This document shows positions 48,501-60,328 of a DNA stretch of 64,000 bases, piece after piece. The translations under genes were made by a program, and so were the position numbers. Source of the DNA: Setophaga petechia (taxonomy: Eukaryota > Chordata > Aves > Passeriformes > Parulidae); NCBI GenBank assembly GCA_024362935.1, contig JANCRA010000120.1, forward strand, positions 1,309,501 through 1,373,500, read 5' to 3'. Under the pieces are notes generated by a model, which was not told the DNA's origin, did no database searches, and saw only the letters and a list, made by a program, of their open reading frames with translations. Position 1 is the stretch's first letter. Each line of letters begins with the position of its first letter.

Positions 48501-49852
48501 CAACATCTACAACACGATGGAAGTTGTTTAGTGAGCAGGAAGGTTTTTTCCTTGCGAGACATAGTGAAAAAGCTTTTTCCTTAGATGTAGGTAAAAAGAA
48601 ACACTTACTGCAGTGCACTGAACAGCTAACTGCTACACAGCACTAGGACTGTGTTAGCAGCTTGCAAAGTGCTAGAAAACAGTACTTTCCCACTCTCTTG
48701 CCTTTCCCTTCGCATTAATACTTGAAAGGAAGGCGTCTTAGACAACTTCCTTTTACATTTTGCAAAACACACTGCAGCCCTCTGTGCAACTTCTACAACA
48801 CGATGGAAGTTGTTTAGTGAGCAGCAACGTTTTCCCCTTGCGAGCAAAGTGAAAAAGCTATTTGCTCAGATGTAGGTATCAAGAAACACTTACTGCCGTG
48901 CACTGACAAGCTAATTGCTACACAGCACTGCGATTGTGTTAGCAGCTTGCAAAGTGCTAGAAAACAGTACTTTCCCACTCTCTTGCCTTTCCCTACACAT
49001 TAATACTTGAAAGGAAGGCGTCTTAGACAACTTTCTTTTTCTTGTTACAGAACACACTGCAGCCCTCTGTGCAACTTCTAGAACACGATAGGAGATGTTT
49101 AGTGAGCAGGAAGGTTTTCTCCTTGCGAGACATAGTGAAAAAGCTATTTGCTTAGATGTCGGTGACAAGAAACACTTACTGCAGTGGACTGAAAAGCTTA
49201 CTGCTACACAACACTGCGATTGTGTTAGCAGCCTGCAAAGTGCTAGAAAACAGTACTTTCCCACTCTCTTGCCTTTCCCTTCACATTAATACTTGAAAGG
49301 AAGGCATCTTAGACAACTTTCTTTTTCTTGTGTCAAAAAACTCTGCAGCCCTCTGTGCAACATCTACAACACGATGGAAGTTGTTTAGTGAGCAGGAAGG
49401 TTTTCTCCTTGCGAGACATAGTGAAAAAGCTATTTGCTTAGATGTAGGTGACAAGAAACACTTACTGCAGTGCACTGAACAGTTAATTGCTACACAGAAC
49501 TGGGATTGTGTTAGCAGCTTGCAAAGTGCTAGAAAACAGTACCTTCCCACTCTCTTGCCTTTCCCTTCACATTAATACTTGAAAGGAAGGCGTCTTAGAC
49601 AACTTTCTTTTTCTTGTTACAGAACACACTGCAGCCCTCTGTGCAACTTCTAGAACACGATAGGAAATGTTTAGTGGGCAGGAAGGTTTTCTCCTTGCGA
49701 GACATAGTGAAAAAGCATTTGCTTAGATATAGGTGACAAGAAACCCTTACTCCAGTGCAGTGACAAGTTAATTGGTACACAGCACTGGGATTGTGTTAGC
49801 AGCCTGCAAAGTGCTAGAAAACAGTACTTTCCCACTCTCTTGCCTTTCCCTT
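45570..49852 (+). repeat. R-monomer array 7 (15 monomers)
   Basis: Monomers start at 45570, 45856, 46142, 46428, 46714, 47000, 47285, 47571, 47857, 48143, 48425, 48711, 48996, 49282 and 49568. It is a copy of array 6 at a 5,870-bp offset, including the 4-bp deletion in the unit at 48143. I noticed no base difference between them on reading, but a full alignment was not possible by eye. Confidence 0.95.
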
Positions 49853-51439
49853 CACATTAATACTTGAAAGGAAGGCGTCTTAGACAACTTTCTTTTTCTT
49901 GCTGGATAACATTCTGCAGCCCTCTGTGCAACCTGTACAGCACGATGGAAGTTGTTTAATGAGCAGGAACATTTTCTCCTAGTGAGAGATAGTGAAAAAG
50001 CTTTTTGCTTAGATGTAGGTTACCACAGGCAGTTACTGCAGTGCACTGCAAAGCTAATAGATGCACAACACTGGGATTGTGTGCCCAGCTTGCAAAGTGA
50101 TAGGAAACAGTACCTTTCCACTCTTCCTGCTTTTTCCATGCACATTACTATTCGAATGGAAAGAATTTTAGACAACTTTCTTTGGCTTCTTGCAAAACAC
50201 TCTGCACACCTGCCTGCAATCTCTAGAAGTCGATGGGAGATATTTTCTGAACTGGCTCAGTTTCTCTTTGCAAGACATGGGGAAAAAGCAATTTGCTTAG
50301 ATATAGGTGAAAAGAGGCACCTACTACAGTGCACTGCAAGCTAATTGCTGCACAACACGCAGATTGTGTAAGCAGGTTGCAAACTGATAGAAAACAGTAC
50401 CTCTCCCTTCTCCTGCCTCTTCTATTCACATTTCTATTTGAATGCAAGGCGTTTTAGACAACTTTCTTTTGCTTCTTGCAAAACACTCTGCACACCTGCC
50501 TGCAATCTCTAGAACTCGATGGGAGATGTTTTCTGAACTGGCTCAGTTTCTCCTTGCGAGACATGGGGAAAAAGCAATTTGCTTAGATGCAGGTGAAAAG
50601 AGGCACCTACTACAGTGCACTGAAAAACTAATTGCTGCACAACTCTGGGATTGTGTAAGCAGCTTACAAACAGATAGAAAACAGCACCTTTCCACTCTCC
50701 TGCCTTTTCCATTCGCATTACTATTCGAATGGCAGCAGTTTTGGACAACTTTCTTTTGCTTCTTGCAAAACACTCTGCACACCTCCGTGCAACTTGTAGA
50801 AAAAATGAGAGTTGTTTTCTGAACTGGTACAGTTTCTCCTGAAGAGATATCATGCAAACGCTATTGGCTTAGATGTAGTAACAATAGGCAATTATTACAG
50901 TGCACTGCAAAGTCAATCGTAGTAGAACACTGGGATTGTGTGTCCAGCTTGCAAACTGGTAGAAAACAGTACCGATCCGCTCTCCTGCATTTTCCCTTTC
51001 CAGGAACATTCGAATTGATGGCTTTTTTGGACAAGTTACTTTTTCTTGTTGCAAAACACGCTGCAGAGCTGCCTGCAACCTCTAGAGCACGATGGGAGGT
51101 TTTTTGTGAACAGACACAGTTTCTCCTGGCGAGACATAATGAAAAAGCTTTTTGCTAAGGTGTAGCCGGCAGGAGACGCTAAAGACCAGGAGACGGAGCA
51201 CTGTGCCTTTAAGCGCCGCTTCCGGGTGTCTCTCGGCCGTAGCTGTTCTCCGGAGCACGCCGCGATCGGCGTAACGACACCAGATTCTTCGCGCCAAGAA
51301 GCGTCTTCTCCTTCTCCGGGAAACAGAGACTGCGGCAGCTTCTGAACGGCGAACTAGGAAGCGGCACAAAACTGGGATTGGGTAAGCAGCTTTCAAAGTG
51401 ATAGAAAACAGTACTTTCCCACTCTTTTGCCTTTCCCTT
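49853..51439 (+). repeat. Divergent block 8 (D1-D5, CpG insert)
   Basis: Copy of block 7 up to D4, sharing cctgcctcttct. D4 then has private changes acttgtagaaaa (near 50794) and gagatatcatgc (near 50846). Units start at 49853, 50141, 50427, 50714 and 51001. It begins the first of the three short higher-order repeats (4,445 bp). Confidence 0.95.
51181..51361 (+). promoter_or_regulatory. CpG-rich insert, candidate promoter (copy 8)
   Basis: Same sequence as copy 1 by reading. ETS-like core at 51219-51225, hairpin at 51258-51271, E2F-like site at 51288-51295, donor-like GT at 51382-51383. The nearest downstream TTACAG ends at 52066. Confidence 0.5.
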
Positions 51440-54297
51440 CACATTAATACTTGAAAGGAAGGCGTCTTAGACAACTTTCTTTTACATTTTGCAAAACACA
51501 CTGCAGTCCTCTGTGCAACTTCTAGAGCACGATACGAGATGTTTAGTGAGCAGGAAGGTTTTCTCCTTGCGAGACAGAGTGAAAAAGCTATTTGGTCAGA
51601 TGTAGGTATCAAGAAACACTTACTGCCGTGCACTGACAAGCTAATTGCTACACAGCACTGCGATTGTGTTAGCAGCCTGCAAAGTGCTAGAAAACAGTAC
51701 TTTCCCACTCTCTTGCCTTTCCCTTCACATTAATACTTGAAAGGAAGGCATCTTAGACAACTTTCTTTTTCTTGTGTCAAAAAACTCTGCAGCCTTCTCT
51801 GCAACATCTACATCACGATGGAATTTGTTTAGTGAGCAGGAAGGTTTTCTCCTTGCGGGACATAGTGAAAAAGCTTTTGGCTTAGATGTTGGTGACAAGA
51901 AACACTTACTGCCGTGCACTGAACAGCTAACTGCTACACAGGACTAGGACTGTGTTAGCAGCTTGCAAAGTGCTAGAAAACAGTACTTTCCCACTCTCTT
52001 GCCTTTCCCTTCACATTAATACTTGAAAGGAAGGCGTCTTAGACAACTTTCTTTTTCTTGTTACAGAACACACTGCAGCCCTCTGTGCAACTTCTAGAAC
52101 ACGATAGGAAATGTTTAGTGAGCAGGAAGGTTTTCTCCTTGCGAGACATAGTGAAAAAGCATTTGCTTAGATATAGGTGACAGGAAACCCTTACTCCAGT
52201 GCAGTGACAAGTTAATTGGTACACAGCACTGGGATTGTGTTAGCAGCCTGCAAAGTGCTAGAAAACAGTACTTTCCCACTCTCTTGCCTTTCCCTTCACA
52301 TTAATACTTGAAAGGAAGGCGTCTTAGACAACTTTCTTTTTCTTGTTACAGAACACACAGCAGCCCTCTGTTCAACTTCTAGAACACGATAGGAGATGTT
52401 TAGTGAGCAAGAAGGTGTTCTCCTTGGGAGACATAGTGAAAAAGCTATTTGCTTAGATGTAGGTGACAAGAAACACTTACTGCAGTGCACTGAAAAGCTA
52501 ACTGCTACACAGGACTGCGATTGTGTTAGCAGCCTGCAAAGTGCTAGAAAACAGTACTTTCCCACTCTCTTGCCTTTCCCTTCACATTAATACTTGAAAG
52601 GAAGGCATCTTAGACAACTTTCTTTTTCTTGTGTCAAAAAACTCTGCAGCCCTCTCTGCATTATCTACAACACGATGGAAGTTGTTTAGTGAGCAGGAAG
52701 GTTTTCTCCTTGCGGGACATAGTGAAAAAGGTATTTGCTTAGATGTAGGTGACAAGAAACACTTACTGCCGTGCACTGAACAGCTAATTGCTACACAGAA
52801 CTGGGATTGTGTTAGCAGCTTGCAAAGTGCTAGAAAACAGTACTTTCCCACTCTCTTGCCTTTCCCTTCACATTAATACTTGAAAGGAAGGCATCTTAGA
52901 CAACTTTCTTTTTCTTGTGTCAAAAAACTCTGCAGCTCTCTCTGCAACATCTACAACACGATGGAAGTTGTTTAGTGAGCAGGAAGGTTTTTTTCCTTGC
53001 GAGACATAGTGAAAAAGCTTTTTCCTCAGATGTAGGTAAAAAGAAACACTTACTGCAGTGCACTGAACACCTAACTGCTACAGAGCACTAGGACTGTGTT
53101 AGCAGCTTGCAAAGTGCTAGAAAACAGTACTTTCCCACTCTCTTGCCTTTCCCTTCACATTAATACTTGAAAGGAAGGCGTCTTAGACAACTTTCTTTTA
53201 CATTTTGCAAAACACACTGCAGCCCTCTGTGCAACTTCTACAACACGATGGAAGTTGTTTAGTGAGCAGCAACGTTTTCCCCTTGCGAGCAAAGTGAAAA
53301 AGCTATTTGCTCAGATGTAGGTATCAAGAAACACTTACTGCCGTGCACTGACAAGCTAATTGCTACACAGCACTGCGATTGTGTTAGCAGCTTGCAAAGT
53401 GCTAGAAAACAGTACTTTCCCACTCTCTTGCCTTTCCCTACACATTAATATTTGAAAGGAAGGCGTCTTAGACAACTTTCTTTTTCTTGTTACAGAACAC
53501 ACTGCAGCCCTCTGTGCAACTTCTAGAAGACGATAGGAGATGTTTAGTGAGCAGGAAGGTTTTCTCCTTGCGAGACAGAGTGAAAAAGCTATTTGCTTAG
53601 ATGTAGGTGACAAGAAACACTTACTGCAGTGCAGTGACAAGTTAATTGGTACACAGCACTGGGATTGTGTTAGCAGCTCTCAAAGTGCTAGAAAACAGTA
53701 CTTTACCACTCTCTTGCCTTTCCCTTCACATTAATACTTGAAAGGAAGGCATCTTAGACAACTTTCTTTTTCTTGTGTCAAAAGACTCTGCAGCCCTCTC
53801 TGCAACATCTACAACACGATGGAAGTTGTTTAGTGAGCAGGAAGGTTTTCTCCTTGCGAGACATAGTGAAAAAGCTATTTGCTTAGATGTAGGTGACAAG
53901 AAACACTTACTGCAGTGCACTGAACAGCTAATTGCTACACAGCACTGGGATTGTGTTAGCAGCCTGAAAAGTGCTAGAAAACAGTACTTTCCCACTCTCT
54001 TGCCTTTCCCTTCACATTAATACTTGAAAGGAAAGCATCTTAGACAACTTTCTTTTTCTTGTGTCAAAAAACTCTGCAGCCCTCTCTGCAACATCTACAA
54101 CACGATGGAAGTTGTTTAGTGAGCAGGAAGGTTTTCTCCTTGCGAGACATAGTGAAAAAGCATTTGCTTAGATATAGGTGACAGGAAACCCTTACTCCAG
54201 TGCAGTGACAAGTTAATTGGTACACAGCACTGGGATTGTGTTAGCAGCCTGCAAAGTGCTAGAAAACAGTACTTTCCCACTCTCTTGCCTTTCCCTT
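51440..54297 (+). repeat. R-monomer array 8 (10 monomers)
   Basis: Monomers start at 51440, 51726, 52012, 52297, 52583, 52869, 53156, 53441, 53727 and 54013. Unit 54013 is a hybrid: it starts as the tgtcaaaaaactctgc type and ends as the gcatttgcttagatatagg type that normally precedes a D block. The array recurs as array 10 at an 8,889-bp offset. Confidence 0.95.
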
Positions 54298-55884
54298 CAC
54301 ATTAATACTTGAAAGGAAGGCGTCTTAGACAACTTTCTTTTTCTTGCTGGATAACATTCTGCAGCCCTCTGTGCAACCTGTACAGCACGATGGAAGTTGT
54401 TTAATGAGCAGGAACATTTTCTCCTAGTGAGAGATAGTGAAAAAGCTTTTTGCTTAGATGTAGGTTACCACAGGCAGTTACTGCAGTGCACTGCAAAGCT
54501 AATAGATGCACAACACTGGGATTGTGTGCCCAGCTTGCAAAGTGATAGGAAACAGTACCTTTCCACTCTTCCTGCTTTTTCCATGCACATTACTATTAGA
54601 ATGGAAAGAATTTTAGACAACTTTCTTTGGCTTCTTGCAAAACACTCTGCACACCTGCCTGCAATCTCTAGAAGTCGATGGGAGATATTTTCTGAACTGG
54701 CTCAGTTTCTCTTTGCAAGACATGGGGAAAAAGCAATTTGCTTAGATATAGGTGAAAAGAGGCACCTACTACAGTGCACTGCAAGCTAATTGCTGCACAA
54801 CACGCAGATTGTGTAAGCAGGTTGCAAACTGATAGAAAACAGTACCTCTCCCTTCTCCTGCCTTTTCTATTCACATTTCTATTTGAATGCAAGGCGTTTT
54901 AGACAACTTTCTTTTGCTTCTTGCAAAACACTCTGCACACCTGCCTGCAATCTCTAGAACTCGATGGGAGATGTTTTCTGAACTGGCTCAGTTTCTCCTT
55001 GCGAGACATGGGGAAAAAGCAATTTGCTTAGATGCAGGTGAAAAGAGGCACCTACTACAGTGCACTGAAAAACTAATTGCTGCACAACTCTGGGATTGTG
55101 TAAGCAGCTTACAAACAGATAGAAAACAGCACCTTTCCACTCTCCTGCCTTTTCCATTCGCATTACTATTCGAATGGCAGCAGTTTTGGACAACTTTCTT
55201 TTGCTTCTTGCAAAACACTCTGCACACCTCCGTGCAACTTCTAGAAAAAATGAGAGTTGTTTTCTGAACTGGTACAGTTTCTCCTGAAGAGATATAATGC
55301 AAACGCTATTGGCTTAGATGTAGTAACAATAGGCAATTATTACAGTGCACTGCAAAGTCAATCGTAGTAGAACACTGGGATTGTGTGTCCAGCTTGCAAA
55401 CTGGTAGAAAACAGTACCGATCCGCTCTCCTGCATTTTCCCTTTCCAGGAACATTCGAATTGATGGCTTTTTTGGACAAGTTACTTTTTCTTGTTGCAAA
55501 ACACGCTGCAGAGCTGCCTGCAACCTCTAGAGCACGATGGGAGGTTTTTTGTGAACAGACACAGTTTCTCCTGGCGAGACATAATGAAAAAGCTTTTTGC
55601 TAAGGTGTAGCCGGCAGGAGACGCTAAAGACCAGGAGACGGAGCACAGTGCCTTTAAGCGCCGCTTCCGGGTGTCTCTCGGCCGTAGCTGTTCTCCGGAG
55701 CACGCCGCGATCGGCGTAACGACACCAGATTCTTCGCGCCAAGAAGCGTCTTCTCCTTCTCCGGGAAAAAGAGACTGCGGCAGCTTCTGAACGGCGAACT
55801 AGGAAGCGGCACAAAACTGGGATTGGGTAAGCAGCTTTCAAAGTGATAGAAAACAGTACTTTCCCACTCTTTTGCCTTTCCCTT
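54298..55884 (+). repeat. Divergent block 9 (D1-D5, CpG insert)
   Basis: Full-length right-subfamily block with acagcacgatg, tattagaatgg and ctactacagtg. Units start at 54298, 54586, 54872, 55159 and 55446. It begins a 4,444-bp higher-order repeat. Confidence 0.95.
55626..55806 (+). promoter_or_regulatory. CpG-rich insert, candidate promoter (copy 9)
   Basis: Two substitutions relative to copy 1: gcacagtgcc for gcactgtgcc (near 55647), and cgggaaaaagag for cgggaaacagag, the latter shared with copy 10. Neither touches the ETS-like core (55664-55670), the hairpin (55703-55716) or the E2F-like site (55733-55740). Donor-like GT at 55827-55828; nearest downstream TTACAG ends at 57939. Confidence 0.5.
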
Positions 55885-58741
55885 CACATTAATACTTGAA
55901 AGGAAGGCGTCTTAGACAACTTTCTTTTACATTTTGCAAAACACACTGCAGCCCTCTGTGCAACTTCTAGAACACGATAGGAAATGTTTAGTGAGCAAGA
56001 AGGTTTTCTCCTTGCGAGATATAGTGAAAAAGCATTTGCTTAGATGTAGGTGACAAGAAACCCTTACTCCAGTGCAGTGACAAGTTAATTGGTACACAGC
56101 ACTGGGATTGTGTTAGCAGCCTGCAAAGTGCTAGAAAACAGTACTTTCCCACTCTCTTGCCTTTCCCTTCACATTAATACTTGAAAGGAAGGCGTCTTAG
56201 ACAACTTTCTTTTTCTTGTGTCAAAAATCTCTGCAGCCCTCTCTGCAACATCTACAACACGATGGAAGTTGTTTAGTGCGCAGGAAGGTTTTCTCCTTGC
56301 GAGACATTGTGAAAAAGCTATTTGCTTAGATGTAGGTGACAAGAAACACTTACTGCAGTGCACTGAAATGCTAACTGCTACACAGCACTGGGATTGTGTT
56401 AGCAGCTTGCAAAGTGCTAGAAAACAGTACTTTCCCACTCTCTTGCCTTTCCCTTCACATTAATACTTGAAAGGAAGGCGTCTTAGACTACTTTCTTTTT
56501 CTTGTGTCAAAACACACTGCAGCCCTCTGTGCAACTTCTAGAACACGATAGGAAATGTTTAGTGAGCAGGAAGGTTTTCTCCTTGCGAGACATAGTGAAA
56601 AAGCTATTTGCTTAGATGGAGGTGACAAGAAACCCTTACTGCAGTGCAGTGACAAGTTAATTGGTACACAGCACTGGGATTGTGTTAGCAGCTCTCAAAG
56701 TGCTAGAAAACAGTACTTTCCCACTCTCTTGCCTTTCCCTTCACATTAATACTTGAAAGGAAGGCATCTTAGACAACTTTCTTTTTCTTGTGTCAAAAAA
56801 CTCTGCAGCCCTCTCTGCAACATCTACTACACGATGGAAGTTGTTTAGTGAGCAGGAAGGTTTTCTCCTTGCGAGACATAGTGAAAAAGCTATTTGCTTA
56901 GATGTAGGTGACAAGAAACACTTACTGCAGTGCACTGAAAAGCTAACTGCTACACAGCACTAGTACTGTGTTAGCAGCTTCCAAAGTGCTAGAAAACAGT
57001 ACTTTCCCACTCTCTTGCCTTTCCCTTCACATTAATACTTGAAAGGAAGGCATCTTAGACAACTTTCTTTTTCTTGTGTCAAAAAACTCTGCAGCCCTCT
57101 CTGCATTATCTACAACACGATGGAAGTTGTTTAGTGAGCAGGAAGGTTTTCTCCTTGCGGGACATAGTGAAAAAGCTATTTGCTTAGATGTAGGTGACAA
57201 GAAACACTTACTGCCGTGCACTGAACAGCTAATTGCTACACAGAACTGGGATTGTGTTAGCAGCTTGCAAAGTGCTAGAAAACAGTACTTTCCCACTCTC
57301 TTGTCTTTCCCTTCACATTAATACTTGAAAGGAAGGCATCTTAGACAACTTTCTTTTTCTTGTGTCAAAAAACTCTGCAGCCCTCTCTGCAACATCTACA
57401 ACACGATGGAAGTTGTTTAGTGAGCAGGAAGGTTTTTTCCTTGCGAGACATAGTGAAAAAGCTTTTTCCTTAGATGTAGGTAAAAAGAAACACTTACTGC
57501 AGTGCACTGAACAGCTAACTGCTACACAGCACTAGGACTGTGTTAGCAGCTTGCAAAGTGCTAGAAAACAGTACTTTCCCACTCTCTTGCCTTTCCCTTC
57601 GCATTAATACTTGAAAGGAAGGCGTCTTAGACAACTTCCTTTTACATTTTGCAAAACACACTGCAGCCCTCTGTGCAACTTCTACAACACGATGGAAGTT
57701 GTTTAGTGAGCAGCAACGTTTTCCCCTTGCGAGCAAAGTGAAAAAGCTATTTGCTCAGATGTAGGTATCAAGAAACACTTACTGCCGTGCACTGACAAGC
57801 TAATTGCTACACAGCACTGCGATTGTGTTAGCAGCTTGCAAAGTGCTAGAAAACAGTACTTTCCCACTCTCTTGCCTTTCCCTACACATTAATACTTGAA
57901 AGGAAGGCGTCTTAGACAACTTTCTTTTTCTTGTTACAGAACACACTGCAGCCCTCTGTGCAACTTCTAGAACATGATAGGAGATGTTTAGTGAGCAGGA
58001 AGGTTTTCTCCTTGCGAGACATAGTGAAAAAGCTATTTGCTTAGATGTCGGTGACAAGAAACACTTACTGCAGTGCACTGAAAAGCTAACTGCTACACAA
58101 CACTGCGATTGTGTTAGCAGCCTGCAAAGTGCTAGAAAACAGTACTTTCCCACTCTCTTGCCTTTCCCTTCACATTAATACTTGAAAGGAAGGCATCTTA
58201 GACAACTTTCTTTTTCTTGTGTCAAAAAACTCTGCAGCCCTCTGTGCAACATCTACAACACGATGGAAGTTGTTTAGTGAGCAGGAAGGTTTTCTCCTTG
58301 CGAGACATAGTGAAAAAGCTATTTGCTTAGATGTAGGTGACAAGAAACACTTACTGCAGTGCACTGAACAGTTAATTGCTACACAGAACTGGGATTGTGT
58401 TAGCAGCTTGCAAAGTGCTAGAAAACAGTACCTTCCCACTCTCTTGCCTTTCCCTTCACATTAATACTTGAAAGGAAGGCGTCTTAGACAACTTTCTTTT
58501 TCTTGTTACAGAACACACTGCAGCCCTCTGTGCAACTTCTAGAACACGATAGGAAATGTTTAGTGGGCAGGAAGGTTTTCTCCTTGCGAGACATAGTGAA
58601 AAAGCATTTGCTTAGATATAGGTGACAAGAAACCCTTACTCCAGTGCAGTGACAAGTTAATTGGTACACAGCACTGGGATTGTGTTAGCAGCCTGCAAAG
58701 TGCTAGAAAACAGTACTTTCCCACTCTCTTGCCTTTCCCTT
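55885..58741 (+). repeat. R-monomer array 9 (10 monomers)
   Basis: Monomers start at 55885, 56170, 56456, 56742, 57028, 57314, 57600, 57885, 58171 and 58457. The order matches the last ten units of arrays 6 and 7 (from 41130 and 47000), but the 4-bp deletion is absent. It therefore derives from the unmutated version, or the deletion arose later. Confidence 0.95.
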
Positions 58742-60328
58742 CACATTAATACTTGAAAGGAAGGCGTCTTAGACAACTTTCTTTTTCTTGCTGGATAACA
58801 TTCTGCAGCCCTCTGTGCAACCTGTACAGCACGATGGAAGTTGTTTAATGAGCAGGAACATTTTCTCCTAGTGAGAGATAGTGAAAAAGCTTTTTGCTTA
58901 GATGTAGGTTACCACAGGCAGTTACTGCAGTGCACTGCAAAGCTAATAGATGCACAACACTGGGATTGTGTGCACAGCTTGCAAAGTGATAGCAAACAGT
59001 ACCTTTCCACTCTTCCTGCTTTTTCCATGCACATTACTATTAGAATGGAAAGAATTTTAGACAACTTTCTTTGGCTTCTTGCAAAACACTCTGCACACCT
59101 GCCTGCAATCTCTAGAAGTCGATGGGAGATATTTTCTGAACTGGCTCAGTTTCTCTTTGCAAGACATGGGGAAAAAGCAATTTGCTTAGATATAGGTGAA
59201 AAGAGGCACCTACTACAGTGCACTGCAAGCTAATTGCTGCACAACACGCAGATTGTGTAAGCAGGTTGCAAACTGATAGAAAACAGTACCTCTCCCTTCT
59301 CCTGCCTTTTCTATTCACATTTCTATTTGAATGCAAGGCGTTTTAGACAACTTTCTTTTGCTTCTTGCAAAACACTCTGCACACCTGCCTGCAATCTCTA
59401 GAACTCGATGGGAGATGTTTTCTGAACTGGCTCAGTTTCTCCTTGCGAGACATGGGGAAAAAGCAATTTGCTTAGATGCAGGTGAAAAGAGGCACCTACT
59501 ACAGTGCACTGAAAAACTAATTGCTGCACAACTCTGGGATTGTGTAAGCAGCTTACAAACAGATAGAAAACAGCACCTTTCCACTCTCCTGCCTTTTCCA
59601 TTCGCATTACTATTCGAATGGCAGCAGTTTTGGACAACTTTCTTTTGCTTCTTGCAAAACACTCTGCACACCTCCGTGCAACTTCTAGAAAAAATGAGAG
59701 TTGTTTTCTGAACTGGTACAGTTTCTCCTGAAGAGATATAATGCAAACGCTATTGGCTTAGATGTAGTAACAATAGGCAATTATTACAGTGCACTGCAAA
59801 GTCAATCGTAGTAGAACACTGGGATTGTGTGTCCAGCTTGCAAACTGGTAGAAAACAGTACCGATCCGCTCTCCTGCATTTTCCCTTTCCAGGAACATTC
59901 GAATTGATGGCTTTTTTGGACAAGTTACTTTTTCTTGTTGCAAAACACGCTGCAGAGCTGCCTGCAACCTCTAGAGCACGATGGGAGGTTTTTTGTGAAC
60001 AGACACAGTTTCTCCTGGCGAGACATAATGAAAAAGCTTTTTGCTAAGGTGTAGCCGGCAGGAGACGCTAAAGACCAGGAGACGGAGCACTGTGCCTTTA
60101 AGCGCCGCTTCCGGGTGTCTCTCGGCCGTAGCTGTTCTCCGGAGCACGCCGCGATCGGCGTAACGACACCAGATTCTTCGCGCCAAGAAGCGTCTTCTCC
60201 TTCTCCGGGAAAAAGAGACTGCGGCAGCTTCTGAACGGCGAACTAGGAAGCGGCACAAAACTGGGATTGGGTAAGCAGCTTTCAAAGTGATAGAAAACAG
60301 TACTTTCCCACTCTTTTGCCTTTCCCTT
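58742..60328 (+). repeat. Divergent block 10 (D1-D5, CpG insert)
   Basis: Full-length right-subfamily block. D1 has private changes gtgtgcacagc (near 58971) and gatagcaaac (near 58988). Units start at 58742, 59030, 59316, 59603 and 59890. It begins a 4,445-bp higher-order repeat. Confidence 0.95.
60070..60250 (+). promoter_or_regulatory. CpG-rich insert, candidate promoter (copy 10)
   Basis: One substitution relative to copy 1 (cgggaaaaagag). ETS-like core at 60108-60114, hairpin at 60147-60160, E2F-like site at 60177-60184, donor-like GT at 60271-60272. The nearest downstream TTACAG ends at 60955. Confidence 0.5.
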
